A DNA stretch of 64,000 bases from Ursus arctos (GCF_023065955.2 NW_026623078.1:10116199-10180198), one strand, 5' to 3'; numbered from the stretch's first letter, positions 43,229-55,895 are shown. Notes: a model not told the origin generated them from the letters alone. Program-made: numbers and translations.

Positions 43229-43945
43229 ATAGCTATGATCAGAAAGAAAGGTAATAACAAGTATTGGTGAGGATGTCGAAAAAATTAAAGCCTTCATACA
43301 CTGCTGGTGGGATTGTAAAATGGTGCAGTCACTTTTGAAAACAATTTGGCAGTTCCTCAAATGTTAAACGGTTACTATTATGAGCCAGCAATTCCACTCT
43401 TAGAGGATATACCCAAGAGGAATGGAAACATTTGTCCACCTAAAAACTTGTGCACAAATGCTTACATTATTCATAACAGTCAAAAGGTGGAAATAACCCA
43501 AATATACATCAGTTGATGAAAGGATAAACAAAATGTGGTGAATATATATAAAATGGAAGGCTACTGACAATAAAAAAAGTTTGAAGTAATGATATATATA
43601 ACAACATGGGTGAACTATGAGAACATTACAGTAAGTGAAATAATGTATTCAACAGAAGAGCACATGTTTTATTATTCCCTTTCTATAGAATGTCCAGAAT
43701 AAGGAAATCCATAGAGTCAGAAAGCAGATTAGTTTTTGTCAGGGTATGGAATAGGGGAGAACAGGTGTGATTGCTAATGAGCATTGTGTTTCTTTTTGGC
43801 TTTATGCAATGTTCTAAAATTAGACGGTGGTGATGCTTGCACAACTCTATAAATACCATAAGCAAATGAATTGTAAATTTTTAATGGGGGGAATATTATG
43901 ACTTGGGGATTATAACTCATTAAAATTGTTAAAAAATAAAGAATG
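43229..43945 (+). mobile_element. Old L1 3' end (ORF2 C-terminus and 3' UTR)
   Basis: atagctatgatcagaaagaa, actgctggtgggattgtaaa, ccagcaattccactcttaga and aaaggtggaaataacccaaa follow ORF2 to its end; then the 3' UTR through gaatgtccagaataaggaaa to an A-rich end near 43,945. Together with 40,220-42,967 it forms one plus-strand L1 with most of RT deleted. Confidence 0.85.
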
Positions 43946-43949
43946 CCTT

Positions 43950-44371
43950 AAAAGAGAATTCTCCCAATTTTTTCTCCTGCTGTATTTCTATCATACTACC
44001 TTTCTGTGCCTCCCTTACAACATGTATTCCTATGCAGGAACAGGAATTGAACAACATTGAAATTTATTATAGATATATTGGCTGTATTCTTAGAGCTACA
44101 TAATGTAGATTTGTACATAATCAGGGAAGAGCACTTTCAAATTACATTACTGTAATAGTTTTCAAACTAAGAATATAAGAAAATAAGGAATTTTCAGAAA
44201 TGGTACCATGTCGTAGTGTAGATCAAGATGTGTGGGTGAAAGAGACTTGAGAATTGCAAATGAGGAAGGTGTACAATGATCCGACCCTGAGTTTCAGAAG
44301 TCAACCAAAGCATACTGACCTTTAGTAATTTTGCATGTAAGAATTTGTTTCCGATTCTACACCAATTACAA
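43950..44371. other. Intergenic sequence, nothing recognised
   Basis: No repeat or coding signal recognised. Confidence 0.4.
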
Positions 44372-45172
44372 TGTTTTTTTCTATGCCACCAAGCAATTCT
44401 CCAGTTCTCAGTGGACACTGACCAGGTGTATCACAAATTTAACTCAATTCTGGTACTATCTACATGGAGAGTGTCAGATTCCTAAGATTAAGGGCTCAGT
44501 TCCACAAGATAGCCCCACTTTAGATGCCAGTCACAAGTCCAGGTTGTCAGTCACCTGTGCTTCGGACCAACTAGCTATAAACTAGAGGTTCTCTCTTGGG
44601 TTTGATTAATTTGCTAGAGTGGCTCAAAGAACTCAGGAAACCAGTTTACTTCCTAGTAGGAGTTTGTTATAAAAGAATATAGTTCAGTAACAGGCAAATG
44701 GACGAGATGCACACAGCAAGGAAGTGGAAGGAGCAAGGAGCTTCCATGCTCTTTGGGCGAGCCACTCTCAGAATCTCCACATTTACCAACTTTGCAGTTC
44801 TCCAAACCTCATCCTGTAGGATTTTAATGGAGACTTCATTACACAGGCATGATCGATTAAATCACTGGCCTTTGGTGACTGATTCAGCCTTCAACCCTTC
44901 TCACCTCTCTGGTTATCAGGTGGATGGGACTGAAAGTTCCAACCATGTAATCATGTGGTTGGTTCTCCTGGCAACCAACCTTCATCTTAGGTGCCTTCCA
45001 AAAGTCATCTCATTGACAGAAACTCAGATGTGGTCGAGAGGGGCTTTTTAGGAATATCAAGACAACTTTATTGTTCTTATCACTTGGGAAATTCCAAGGG
45101 TTTTAATGGAGCTTTTTGTCAGAAACTGGGACAAATACCAAATATATAGTTCTCATAAATCACAATATCACA
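44372..45172 (-). mobile_element. Complete old LTR (ERV, class not certain)
   Basis: About 801 bp with TG...CA ends: minus strand starts TGTGATATTGTGATTTATG and ends AAAAAAACA. Internal phrases (plus strand) agtggctcaaagaactcagg, gattttaatggagacttcat, ctgaaagttccaaccatgta and gggaaattccaagggtttta are those of a widespread mammalian LTR, probably ERVL/MER type. No internal retroviral sequence adjoins it, so a solo LTR. The 117-codon frame at 44,698-45,051 is inside it and is not a gene. Confidence 0.75.
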
Positions 45173-45174
45173 TT

Positions 45175-46230
45175 GTAATTGTTTTTTATTTGGGAAAATT
45201 TTTTTCATTTTAAATATAGCTTGGAAACTATAATTTTATTGCATAGTAATTTGGAAACAGATTTCTACCATATTTGGTTTGAAGCATGTTAACTTTTGTA
45301 TTACTTGAGGTATTTAATAGTAAAGATAATCTTGGTGGGTAAAAGTAATAAGTACACAGACAGCCTCAGAAACCTCCTTAACTGGAAACAAACTCCCACA
45401 TGTCTGCATTGACAAATGGGTAGTGTTAGAAGAAACTTTAAATTGGCTTTTCATGGTAGTGCCTAACATCAGCAGAAAGGTGGAATTCTAAGTAGTACCT
45501 TTCTCCTGATTAAAATAGTTTACCATCTCTGTAGGGTAAAAAGTGGGTTTCATCTAGTAATGGACCTCTTGAGAACAATTAGGTTTTACATATTGCTTTA
45601 CTCATTAATTTAGAGACATAATTCAAGGTTTGACACTAAAAATTTATTCATAGAAAATAGAATGCCTAGAGAAATACTAAAATCAGCGTTTTATGAAAGC
45701 AACCAATAGTATTTATATTGTATTTTTAAACGCACTCACTTCCTTGGCTAGAGTTTAAATACGTGCAGACACTGGAAACTTGAGAGCAGAGTATTATTTT
45801 TGCAGGAATACATTATCCATGTTTAAGTTTCTCATGTTCTAAATCTCTTGGTGAAGGAAAAGCTAGTCATTGTATTATGCTTACATGTATATATGTATGC
45901 ATTTTAGGTAACTGTACTGTTAAGAAGGTCAAAGAGAATGAGAGGGAAGGTCTTTTGATCCTAAGGTGAGAACAGTACTTTTTATGGACTCTGCTTGAAA
46001 AGAGGGTGGTGTTGATTACTGAATGGAATACAAGATGAACCATCACATTTCTGTTGAAGCACCTTTGAATTCTTATATGCCTAAGCATATGGGGACCCTT
46101 CTTTTCCTTTATATCTTTTTCTACTCTCTACCTATTACAACATAGGATTCCAGTCCCCTGGGATATCCATTATATGCTCTGTAGTCTATTGAATTTTATT
46201 ACATGCCTTTTTTGGTGTTTTAAATAGAAA
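45175..46230. other. AT-rich sequence, nothing recognised
   Basis: No repeat or coding region recognised. Confidence 0.45.
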
Positions 46231-46231
46231 T

Positions 46232-46232
<1 letters not shown>

Positions 46233-46270
<38 letters not shown>
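46233..46270. repeat. (TG)n microsatellite
   Basis: About 18 TG units, followed by decayed TG/TA sequence to about 46,310. Confidence 0.97.
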
Positions 46271-46271
<1 letters not shown>

Positions 46272-46274
46272 ATG

Positions 46275-47500
46275 TGGGTGTGCATATATATGTCTGTGTA
46301 AGTATATGTATACACCAATATAAATTGTTTTTATAGTATAAATATACCTTGTCTTAGGTGGTATAAATGAGATGTGAAAAAATTAATTATTTTCTACCAT
46401 CCACCTAATATTGGCCAAAATTCTCCCGCTCATTTTTCTTACTAAGGAACATTATTATAAAGAGCTGTGCATTGAATTGGGATAATCCAATGAAATAATA
46501 TTATTTCAAAGCTGAAAGAATTGTTAAAGTTATCAAATATAATCCCCTAATTTTTGAATAATAATACTCATTTTTTTTCTCTGAACCTAGAGGATACCCT
46601 GATAAAATGAGATGAAAGGTGACAATGTTTATAGTAGAAAAATCAGGAGCTAAGGACTTTGAGTGGGTTAGAGGAGACATCAAAGATGTTTTAAAGATAT
46701 TAAAGATTAAAGGTATTAAAGATAATAATGGCCACTTCGTTCTTTCATTTAGAATCATTTCAGATGTTAAAATATAGTAAAGGAAACTTGATTATCTCAA
46801 AGCCAATAAGTCTTTTAATTAATAGAACATAAATGCTAGAAAAAAATGTAGTAATTGCTTAGTCATATCACCTCATACTTTAAATCAGAATATTAAAATC
46901 AAACAATAAGGTGATTTAATCTTGGTTTTTGCTGTAAGATGGGAGAATCCAGAGATAGAAAAATGCCAGTTGAAAGAGAGATATTAATGAAGAAAAAGAG
47001 ACAAGGAAATAATCAATTGATAAGATTTCAGGAGTTCCAGAGTGGAGGAAATCCCAAGTCTGATAAAAAGTTCAATGGAAAATTGAACAGGGCCACTCAA
47101 TATAGTGTGAAACAATAAATGGAAAAGGAAGGATGGATGTGTCTATGGGTACATTTGTTGGATTTGGGTAAATGTTGGGGGATGTTATTTTTAGATTGCT
47201 CTTTTAAAGAAAAATTGGAAATAGAATTATTTTCTGAAAATAAATCAGGTGGCCACAGGTTTATAAATTTGAGAAGAATGGAGAAGTTGGAAAATGCATG
47301 TGCTAAAAAGAATGGGAGAAAACACTCACATAGAAGAATTGGGGGTCATAGCTGAGAACCCAGTTGAGTTTGGAGACTATAAAATAAGGGCAGTACCAGT
47401 GTATGAAATTGTGTGACCTTTCTCCAGTGGCATTCAGCAGTTAAGGGGTTTTGCAGAGCTGGCAGGCACATTTATTCAGGTGAGGTTCCCCCCGCCATAC
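46275..47500. other. AT-rich sequence with a short AAAGAT-type repeat
   Basis: 46,682-46,728 contains repeated taaagat/ttaaag units. Otherwise nothing recognised. Confidence 0.45.
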
Positions 47501-47502
47501 AC

Positions 47503-47540
47503 ACGTATACACACACACACACCACCACCACCACCACTCC
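47503..47540. repeat. (CA)n(CCA)n compound simple repeat
   Basis: acacacacacac followed by caccaccaccaccac. Confidence 0.93.
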
Positions 47541-47960
47541 ACCTGGTCAGTGTAAAAGAATACTGTAGTAGAGATGTTCAGGATACTAACAAAATAGATG
47601 CTGACATCTATGCTCAATAAAGAATGAAGACCGACTCTAGAACACTGCAGTGTGCTCACAGCTTACCAGTGGGACCTGTGCATGAAGGCGTTACTCAGGA
47701 CTTTTTCAGTAGATTGCCATTTTCCTCTGTTCGTTAAATGCCATTTATTGGCTTCTTATTAGTTGACAATCAAGATTCACTTCTACCTTTAAGGTTTAAA
47801 GTTTTTTTTAGGTCTAAATGCTTATTTCTTTAAACATAAATATTTTCTGAGTTTCACTAATCTACAGATGCACTTTGACAATCAAGGAGTATAACTATAT
47901 GGCAAATGTATCAACTCTAAATTTTAAGGCAGATAAAAGGGACTTAGAAATTCAAAAGAC

Positions 47961-48143
47961 ATGGGGCACTTGGGTGGCTCAGTCGGTTAAGCGTCTGCCT
48001 TTGGCTCAGGTCATGATCCCAGGGTCCTGGGATGGAGTCCTCCATCAGGCTCCTTGCTTATCAGGGAGCCTGATTCTCCCTCTGCCTGCTCTGCCTGCCA
48101 CTCTCCCTCTCTGACAGGTAAATAAATAAAATCTTAAAAAAAA
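47961..48143 (+). mobile_element. Can-SINE
   Basis: ggggcacttgggtggctcag, gtctgcctttggctcaggtc, tgatcccagggtcctgggat and the aaataaataaaatct tail. Perfect 13-bp duplication aaattcaaaagac at 47,948-47,960 and 48,144-48,156. Well preserved. Confidence 0.97.
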
Positions 48144-48156
48144 AAATTCAAAAGAC

Positions 48157-49485
48157 TAACTCAACACTGGGAAATATATACTATTCAGTTTAATGTTTGA
48201 ATTAGCATTTATTGGTTTGTATTGTTTTTGCCATTTTAGAAAGCAAGTCTCTTAGCTTTTTTCATTTCTTTTATCCTGTTTCCCCAATCTTACACATACA
48301 ACTAAATGAAATAAAAAAGATGCAGTTAGTATTTACTTATTCTAGGGTGATATGATTTTTCAAAGGAATAAACACATGCCAAATTACCTGCAGTATTAAA
48401 CATCTTAGAAATAAGGATTGTACTGCTCATTATTCTTGGATAAATGTATCAAGGTGAAAAGTTAAAGCAGAAGCAATATGTTTTTTTTTTTTTTTCCTCC
48501 ACAATGTTTGATGAAACATTTCTTTACGGAAAGAGCACTTCATTCTTCACGTCCTTGTGCTTCTCCTCTCCTTCAGTTCTAATTTTATCTGAGAGTCTCA
48601 CATTGCATGTCAGAGAGAATTATTTTGACACAATCAAGCTTGGAAATAAGGACAAGATTAAAATATATAGAATGTACTTTCTAAAACAATCAAGCCCCTA
48701 TAAGTAATTAAGTTGAAGTACTTCTTAAAATACTATTAAAAAATACAATTTTAGTTGACAAAATGACCTAATGATGATCAAGATGTTTGTTAAAATGTGC
48801 TCCCTGGAAATGATCTAGATCTCCTGTCAATGCTTTTTACTACTGAATACTATCAGAAGTGTTATAGTTTTAATAACTACCATTTTTCATAGGCCTTGAA
48901 GTTTTAATATCTAGGGCCTTGATATTAGCCGGGACCTAAGAGAGTTTCTTGCTTTCTGATCTAAATTTGAAGGTGGAAGCCAATATTGTAACTTTGTAGA
49001 TTGCCAGCAGCACTGCATAATTTTATTTAATATACTTATTTTATACAGTGTATGTGTAATGAATGGCACATGGAGAAAATAATTAGCCTTTTTAATGGTA
49101 GCCTTCTGCGAGCTACTTGCCTAGTTTATCACTTGAGAATATAAAATTTAACTTGGATTTACCTGAACTAGACAATTATGTGAATCTGTGAAGCTGTTCT
49201 CTGTATAAACTAACACTGTGGAATGAGAACTCCACATGTTTTATTTTAATATAAACTTAAATTAAGCTTAACTTAAACTTAAGCCATGGGTCTATCTAGA
49301 ACCAAAGCATCCATGTATCTCATTCCCTTGCATCACACTCACATTCCCTCCCTCCAGCCCTTCAAGGGCAGCACTCTAGAAATTCTGCCCTCTCTCTATG
49401 GCAGCTTTAATACCTATGCTTAAGGGGGATTATTCCCATAAGCATGTAGACATACTATTATGTTTTCCATCAAAAAAAGGTAAAA
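48157..49485. other. AT-rich single-copy stretch
   Basis: T run at 48,480-48,496. The 87-codon frame 48,444-48,707 is composition-driven. No repeat recognised. Confidence 0.45.
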
Positions 49486-49489
49486 ATTA

Positions 49490-51185
49490 AATCTCTTGAC
49501 TTTCACGAACTACCACTTTCTCTGATTTCTGTTACTCCTCAGTGGAATTGTCCACAGCCTGTCTCCAATTCCTTTCCACTCCTGTTTCCTTATGCATCCA
49601 CTCATGTCATAGTTCTTCCTCACCCCTTTAGTAAAACTTTCCCCTGTCACCACTGAGATTTATGTTGTCAAAACAATAACCAATTCTTGGTACTCATCTT
49701 AGTGAGGGCTAGTGAACTAACTATTAGTACATTTGTAACAGTCGGTATACCGTTACCCTGGGAATATTTTATTACTCGTCTTCTAGAAGAACACAGGGCC
49801 CTGGTTTTCCTCCACTCTCACTAGTTATTCTTAGTTTTTTGGGGGAGGGTTAGGGGAGGATTTGGGGGAGGATTAGGAGCTCCCCGATCTGGAGATCTTG
49901 GAGTGTCCCAGGGTTTAATCCTTGAACATCTGCTATTTCATCCAGTTTCCTGTCTCTGAAAACTATGCTAATTCTGAAATTTGTATCTTTAGTCAAGACA
50001 AGTCCAGCCTCATATATATATATATGTAGCTCAACAAAGCTCTTTTCTTAAAAAAATATTTTATTTTTTTGTTAGAGAGAGAGCACGCACATGGCGGTGG
50101 GGGCGGGGAGGGGAAGGCAGGGGCAGAGGGAGAGGGACAAGCAGACTCCCCCTGAGTGGGAAGCCCAACATGGGGCTCTATCCCAGGACCCTGAGATCAT
50201 GACCTGAGCTGAAGGCAGCTGCTTAACTGACAGCCACCCAACTGCTCTCAACATAGTTCTTTGGATGTCCAAAAACCCTATTACAGTTAATATGTCTAAA
50301 CTTGATTCTTGATTTTTTTCCTCTCAAACCTTATATTCTGCATTTAAAAAAATGGTTTGCATTTTTGCAGTTCTTAAAGCCAGAATCTTTCTTCCTCTTT
50401 TTCACTGTACATTTACTCTACTAAGACAGTATTTCTTTTCTCAAAATATATCAGAATTCAACTATGTCACATGACTTCTTTCATCCATTTCAGCCATTAC
50501 TCTTTCATCCAAGTCAACAATGTCTTGTGCCTGGTTTATAATTATAGCCTCCTGACTGGCTATTAGTACATTTATCTGTTTGTTTGTTTCTGTCTTTGCA
50601 CAGCCCTCTCCAGTGTGTTCGCAACACAATAGCCAGAGTGATATTATGAAAGTCAAGTCTGATCAGTACCACTGAGTGATTTCCACCTCCCTCACATGAA
50701 AGGCAAGGTCCTCTCCTGGCCTGGGATGAATCTGGCCACACAGGCCCGTTCTTTCTGAGCACAGATACCGCCTAGCCCTTCACTCACTTCTAAAAACCCA
50801 CGGGTCTCTGCACGGGGCTTTGCCCTTGCTGTCCCTTCGGGCCTGAGCATTCTCTCCGCAGCTGTTGGCATTTCTCTTGTTTGCTTCTTTCATGACTGGC
50901 TCACGTGTCTCTGTCACAGGTAAGCCTTCTCCGCCAGTTTTTGTGAGATGCGCACTTGACCCTGGCACCATGCCTCTACTTCCTGTTCCCATTTTCTGCT
51001 TAGCACTTGTCATCCATTGGCATACTAAACACACTAAATGATTTGCTTAAATTTGTTTGCCTCCCCCACTAGACTGTAAGCACTGAAGAGCTGGGATGAT
51101 TTTAGCTATGTTGTTCCCTGCTGCATCCCCAGGACCTAGATCAGTTCCTGGCCTAATAAACATTGTCGAATCTGTCTGTTAATCA
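49490..51185 (+). mobile_element. L2 LINE, RT region to 3' end, split by a Can-SINE
   Basis: The plus strand can be followed in L2 order: the RT block before the YADD motif (around 49,640-49,760), cttggagtgtcccagggttt (the GVPQGS block), the post-YADD segment (49,960-50,030 and 50,247-50,330), the SRLDYCN-like region with tagcctcctgactggctatt and acacaatagccagagtgata (50,545-50,645), the 3' UTR, and the terminal tagactgtaagcactgaaga, ctgcatccccaggacctaga, taataaacattgtcgaatct (51,070-51,180). About 1.7 kb, the longest L2 here, with no intact frame. The minus-strand frames at 50,462-51,034 are its shadows. Confidence 0.75.
50046..50246 (-). mobile_element. Can-SINE inside the L2
   Basis: GA-rich tract including a GC-rich variant (ggcggtgggggcggggaggg), ending near gccacccaactgct. 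Imperfect 16-bp duplications ctcaacaaagctcttt (50,030-50,045) and ctcaacatagttcttt (50,247-50,262). Confidence 0.93.
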
Positions 51186-51189
51186 TAGC

Positions 51190-52095
51190 TGGTATTAACG
51201 TCTAATCATTCCTCACTACAGGAAAAGTACAGCCTAGGTCTGAAATGCCCAGGAGGAAGTCTGTTCATTCATTTAGTGCTGACCATAATGACTAGTCCAG
51301 GTGTTGCCTCTTCATATTTCAGCCTCTGTGATCTGCCTCTGCTCTTGTCGTCTGTGTAGAAATGATTGATTGCTTAGAGCCGGGCTTTTAATATCTACAG
51401 CGCAGAGTTTTCAGTCTTTTTCTCGCTGCCATTATTTCTAGTTCAGATTTTAAGCCCAAGTGTCATCAACTCTGTTCCTAAAAATCTATCAACTCCAATT
51501 CCTCCAAGTTTTTTAATCACAGAAATGCAGCAAGAGCCGTGTGGGCTCTGGAAGTGCCCGCTCTTCCCCGTTATCCTGGAATGGCTTCTCGTTTCCTCCT
51601 GTTGGGTTTTAGTTCTGCACATCTTTATCCCTGTGTATGCCTCTTTCATCTCTCTTGTGACAGCTTGAGGGGCTTTCCATTTTTGTGAAAAGAAAGAAAA
51701 CTTCCGTGGTGAGCCTGACCTGAGAAGAGCTAGCCCATAATGCCAGTATCACAGACCCCGTGCTAGTTCTTGTTAGCAGTATCAAATATTCTCCTTGGCT
51801 ACAATAAACCAGGCTTTTACTCTTTCCTGCCCTAATGTCACATCAATGTGTGAAGAGCAGAGATTGTGCTTTATAAATACAGGCAGAAATAGCATCTTCC
51901 TGCTCCTTATTTAATGTACTTCATTCCATTCTTGCTGGTCTACTGCAAATTTGGACAAGAGGTTATCCTTTGTGTCACTGGCAGACTAATTTGTTTATTT
52001 TAGCTGATTGAGGGAAACTGTTTCACTATGTCTGAACTTCTGGCCCTTTGAAAGGATCAGAGTATAGTTACTAAGTGATACAGTTGTTACAGAGA
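51190..52095. other. Intergenic sequence, nothing recognised
   Basis: No repeat or coding region recognised. Confidence 0.4.
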
Positions 52096-52123
52096 TGTAT
52101 TTATTTATTTATTTATTTTTTGG
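52096..52123. repeat. (ATTT)n simple repeat
   Basis: Six to seven ATTT units followed by a T-rich tract to 52,137. Confidence 0.9.
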
Positions 52124-52484
52124 TTTTTGGTTTTTTTGCCTTTCATTTTCTTTCCAGATACCTTATCATCTAGGTTAGTTGATGACTCTGGCTCATCATT
52201 ACTACCGAGGCACCAACAACTCTCAGGTTTTCCTGGATTGTGAACTCTTCTGTACACACAAGACAGGCCTCCTATTGCATGCTCAAAATAGAATGTAAGT
52301 GGGGTAGCTGTGACACGAGTGTTAGGTTTTCTTTCTGGTCTAAACCTGTGTGGATTGATTACTGTTTGTTGAAGGGCACCGACAACTCCCCTCTCAATGT
52401 CCGCAGGCAAGCACTGTGCTACCGTGAGCCAAATCACATGGTTCCTTCAAGGTTAAACACCTAGTGTGCAGCAAAACATATGGG

Positions 52485-52690
52485 TTATAAAAAGTAATTT
52501 TACAAGTATCTGTTTATTTGATTTATACAACCCTTGTCTGAAGACGGCAGAGAACTGAACTCTGTTTTGTAGATAAGAATTCTAAGCTCAGAGAAATTAA
52601 GTGCTTGCCAAAGGTGACAGGGGCAATAGAGCCATAGAATCAGGCCAAGAAGTAAGGTTCTGGGGCTCCAGGGCCAATTCTTTTTTCACC
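52485..52690 (-). repeat. MIR SINE
   Basis: ctgttttgtagataagaatt, agagaaattaagtgcttgcc and aaggtgacaggggcaataga are the antisense MIR core. Confidence 0.6.
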
Positions 52691-53256
52691 TGGCACCTCG
52701 TTTCTTATCATGCTCCTCGTGTGTTTGGCACCTCTAACACTAGACCTTTTATTATATTAAAAAGTTTTGTTACTGAATAATATCTCTGGAAACTATGGAG
52801 AAACATAGCTATGAAGTGAAGTGATGAGATTAAATCATTTAGGAAAATGATATACCACAAAAATAGACATTTTTTGAAAAGATGTTTTCTCTCTCCTCTG
52901 AATAAAGAAACACAATGTCATTACTATTTAGCCTTCGGGATACTCTACTGCATTTCCCCCCAGTTGTGTCTCCTTCATCTGTATTGTCTCCCCAACTATA
53001 TTGTGATTTTCTGTGGTGATATCTCTTACTTGTACGTATTACTAAGGGTTTATACTTGCTGTATAGTATGACTATAGGATCGATTATTGATGATGAAATG
53101 TATTTTCATTTTTAAGGTTCTTGGAACCTTCCCCCACAAAGCTATAAATGTTAATTTGGAATATGATTCAGTGGGAAGATTCATTTATGGAGGGTAGCGA
53201 GGTGGAATAACAAAGCTTTAGTAAATGTAAAAACAGTACATCCAACCAAAAACTCT

Positions 53257-54222
53257 TTTTTTAAAAATTGAAGCATCGTTGACATATAATATTATATTAG
53301 TTTCAGTGTGTAATATATCACTTTGACAATTACATGCATTACACATGCTTACCCAATAAGCGTAGTTACCATCTGTCACCATACAAAGTTATTATAGTAA
53401 TTATTGACTGTTTTCCCTATGCTATACTTATCTTCCCTGTGACTTGTTTATTCTCTCACTGGAAGTTGGTACCTCTTAGCTCCATTTACCAATTTTACAT
53501 ATCCCTTGCCCCCCTCCCCCTGGAAAGGACTAGTTTTTTCTCTGTATTTGTGAGTCTGTTTCTCTTTTGTTGTTGCTGTTTGTTCGCTTGTTCGTTTGTT
53601 GTGTTTTTTAGAATCCACATAAGTGAAATTATATGTCATCTTTTTCTGTCTTAGTTATTTCACTTAGCGTAATACCCTCTAGGTCCACTCATGTTGTTCC
53701 AAATGGCAAGATTTAATTCTTTTTTATGGCTGAGTAATATTCTATTGTGTATATATACCACATCTTTATCTGACATCTACTAATGAACCCTTAGGTTGCT
53801 TCCATATCTTGGCTACTGTAACTAATGCTACAATGAACATAGGGGTGCATATATTTTTTTGAATGAGAGTTTTCAAATAATCCCATTAAAAATGACCAGA
53901 GGACCTGAATCTTCCAAAGAAGACATCCAGATGGCCAACAGACACATGAAGATACCCAACATCACTCATCATTTGGGATTTACAAATCAAAACTACAGTG
54001 AGCCATCACCTCACACCTTTTAGAATGGCCAGCATCAAAAAGAGAAACAACCAGTGTTGGTAAGGATGTGGAGAAACTCTCCTGCACTGTTGGTGAGAAT
54101 GAACATTGTTGCAACTACAATGGAAAATAGTATACAGAAGTTCCTCAAAAAACTAGTAATAGAAGTAACATATAGTCCAATAATTCCACTTCTGGTATTT
54201 ACCCAAGGAAAATGAAAACACT
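53257..54222 (-). mobile_element. L1 LINE with a 5' inversion (twin priming)
   Basis: 53,257-53,880 is the antisense L1 3' end: the 3' UTR near ttacatgcattacacatgct and the ORF2 end (tatggctgagtaatattcta, ataggggtgcatatattttt). 53,881-54,222 is the directly upstream ORF2 segment in the opposite orientation (tcttccaaagaagacatcca through tttacccaaggaaaatgaaa). The segments meet at positions that are adjacent in the L1 consensus. A 9-bp duplication aaaaactct at 53,248-53,256 and 54,223-54,231 bounds the whole, so inversion and insertion are one event. Confidence 0.9.
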
Positions 54223-54234
54223 AAAAACTCTAAA

Positions 54235-54560
54235 TTATTAAGGAAATAGATGAAAAAAAGAGAAATGACATGGAAAATTTAGCATTGGCTGTTTCTTTCT
54301 AGGGTGTTGGATTATTTTCAGTACAAATGTACTATTTATAATATGAACAGTCATTAAATTAAGTTCAACAATAAAAAAATCATGAACAGTATTTTAATAT
54401 CTTAGTACCATTTTCTCCTTTGTTGTGGAAAGAAATGCAAGATCATTGGGGGGACCGCTCATCGTTATGTTTGTTTTCTGTGAGTCTTGTTCAAGTTTCA
54501 ATTCTTAAAATTGTTTAAGAGATCATGTACAATACTTCCTCCAAATTTGGCAAATTTGAA
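54235..54560. other. AT-rich sequence, nothing recognised
   Basis: Short unique stretch between two L1 insertions. Confidence 0.4.
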
Positions 54561-54564
54561 CATT

Positions 54565-55150
54565 GTATACTGAATGAAAGTTGCTCTGTGACCCAGCAAT
54601 TCCACTACCAAGTGTATACCCAAGAGAAATGAAAACACATCTACACAAAACCTTATACAAAATGATTTTAGTGGTATTATTTATAAAGCCAACAGCTGAG
54701 AGCAAGCCAAATGTCCATCAACAGACTAATGGATAAACAAATTGTGGTATAGCACCCATATTGGAACATTACACAGCCACAAAAAGGACTACGGTACAGA
54801 TATGTGCTATAATGCAGGTAAACCTTGACAACGTTATGCTGCACAAAAGTTGTTAGAAAAGAGCACATCTTGTATGATTTCATGTATATGAAGTGCCAAG
54901 AATAGGCAAAATAATAAAGACAGAATTCAGATTAATGGTTGTCAAGGTCTGGTGGGATAAGGGAATGAGGAATGACTCATTATAGGTATGAGGTTCTCTT
55001 CTGGTGTGAGAAAAATGTTCTGCAATTAGATCATGGTAATGGTTGCACAAGTCCATGAATATACTAAAAACCATCGAGTTACACTTGTAAAAACATAAAT
55101 TTAAAGATACATGAATTATATCTCAATAAAGCTGCATGTAAAAAAATATA
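54565..55150 (+). mobile_element. L1 LINE 3' end (ORF2 end and 3' UTR), old L1M type
   Basis: gacccagcaattccactacc, agccaaatgtccatcaacag, acacagccacaaaaaggact and gttatgctgcacaaaagttg are the ORF2 end; the 3' UTR runs to gaattatatctcaataaagc and a short A-tail. 5' truncated. Confidence 0.88.
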
Positions 55151-55154
55151 ATGC

Positions 55155-55895
55155 ATTTTATATTTGTTTAAAATACAGGGCAAGGAAATTATTTCTTCTT
55201 ATTACTTAAAATATAAATGTTGTGTACTGAAGATTAAATATTAGTGCTTTTTCTCTCTCAAACAACTGCAGTGGTTTTATGGGAAAAACTGATGCATTAG
55301 GAAAATCTTCATGGAATCTAGCAACATTTACCATTTTTTTTTGTTAAGTACTTGAACTAAAAAATTCCATTTTATTTAATTTAAAGGATACATTTAAAAT
55401 TCAAGGATAAAATAACACATTGCAAAGTTTTGATGGAATTATCATGGAAAGATTTATTGTCTTGCTTTAATTAAAACTCGTGATTATTGTGTGAAATTTA
55501 TTTTCTCCTCTTAAAGATAGATGTTTTTATTACTGGAATTACTTAATATTTTACAATTTTTTCCCCTGCAAGGGGAGCCATCCTTATATATATGTATGTT
55601 AGAACATTGTACTAATGCTTCCAGGGGGATAAAAGGCATTTGGCCATTTTCTTTCTGGAAAATACCCAAATGAAAATTGCTTGCTCACTTGGCATTATCA
55701 GTTAGAATTAAGTCATGCTTCCAGGTGTCACCATTCTGTTCCCCAGAGTCTGGTCCTGATCCAGAACAATCCAGGGGAGGTGAATTTCAGTGTGGTTGAT
55801 GTAGGGTTATTGCTCTAGTTAAAAGACTTTGCCAAGGATCCAAAATTATGCTAGGACTTTTTTTCCTGTTAGATCTGCAAAATTTGCAAAAGGGT
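55155..55895. other. AT-rich sequence, nothing recognised
   Basis: No repeat or coding region recognised. Confidence 0.4.

Noticed and set aside
44698..45051. 117-codon plus frame
   Set aside because: Entirely inside the old LTR at 44,372-45,172.
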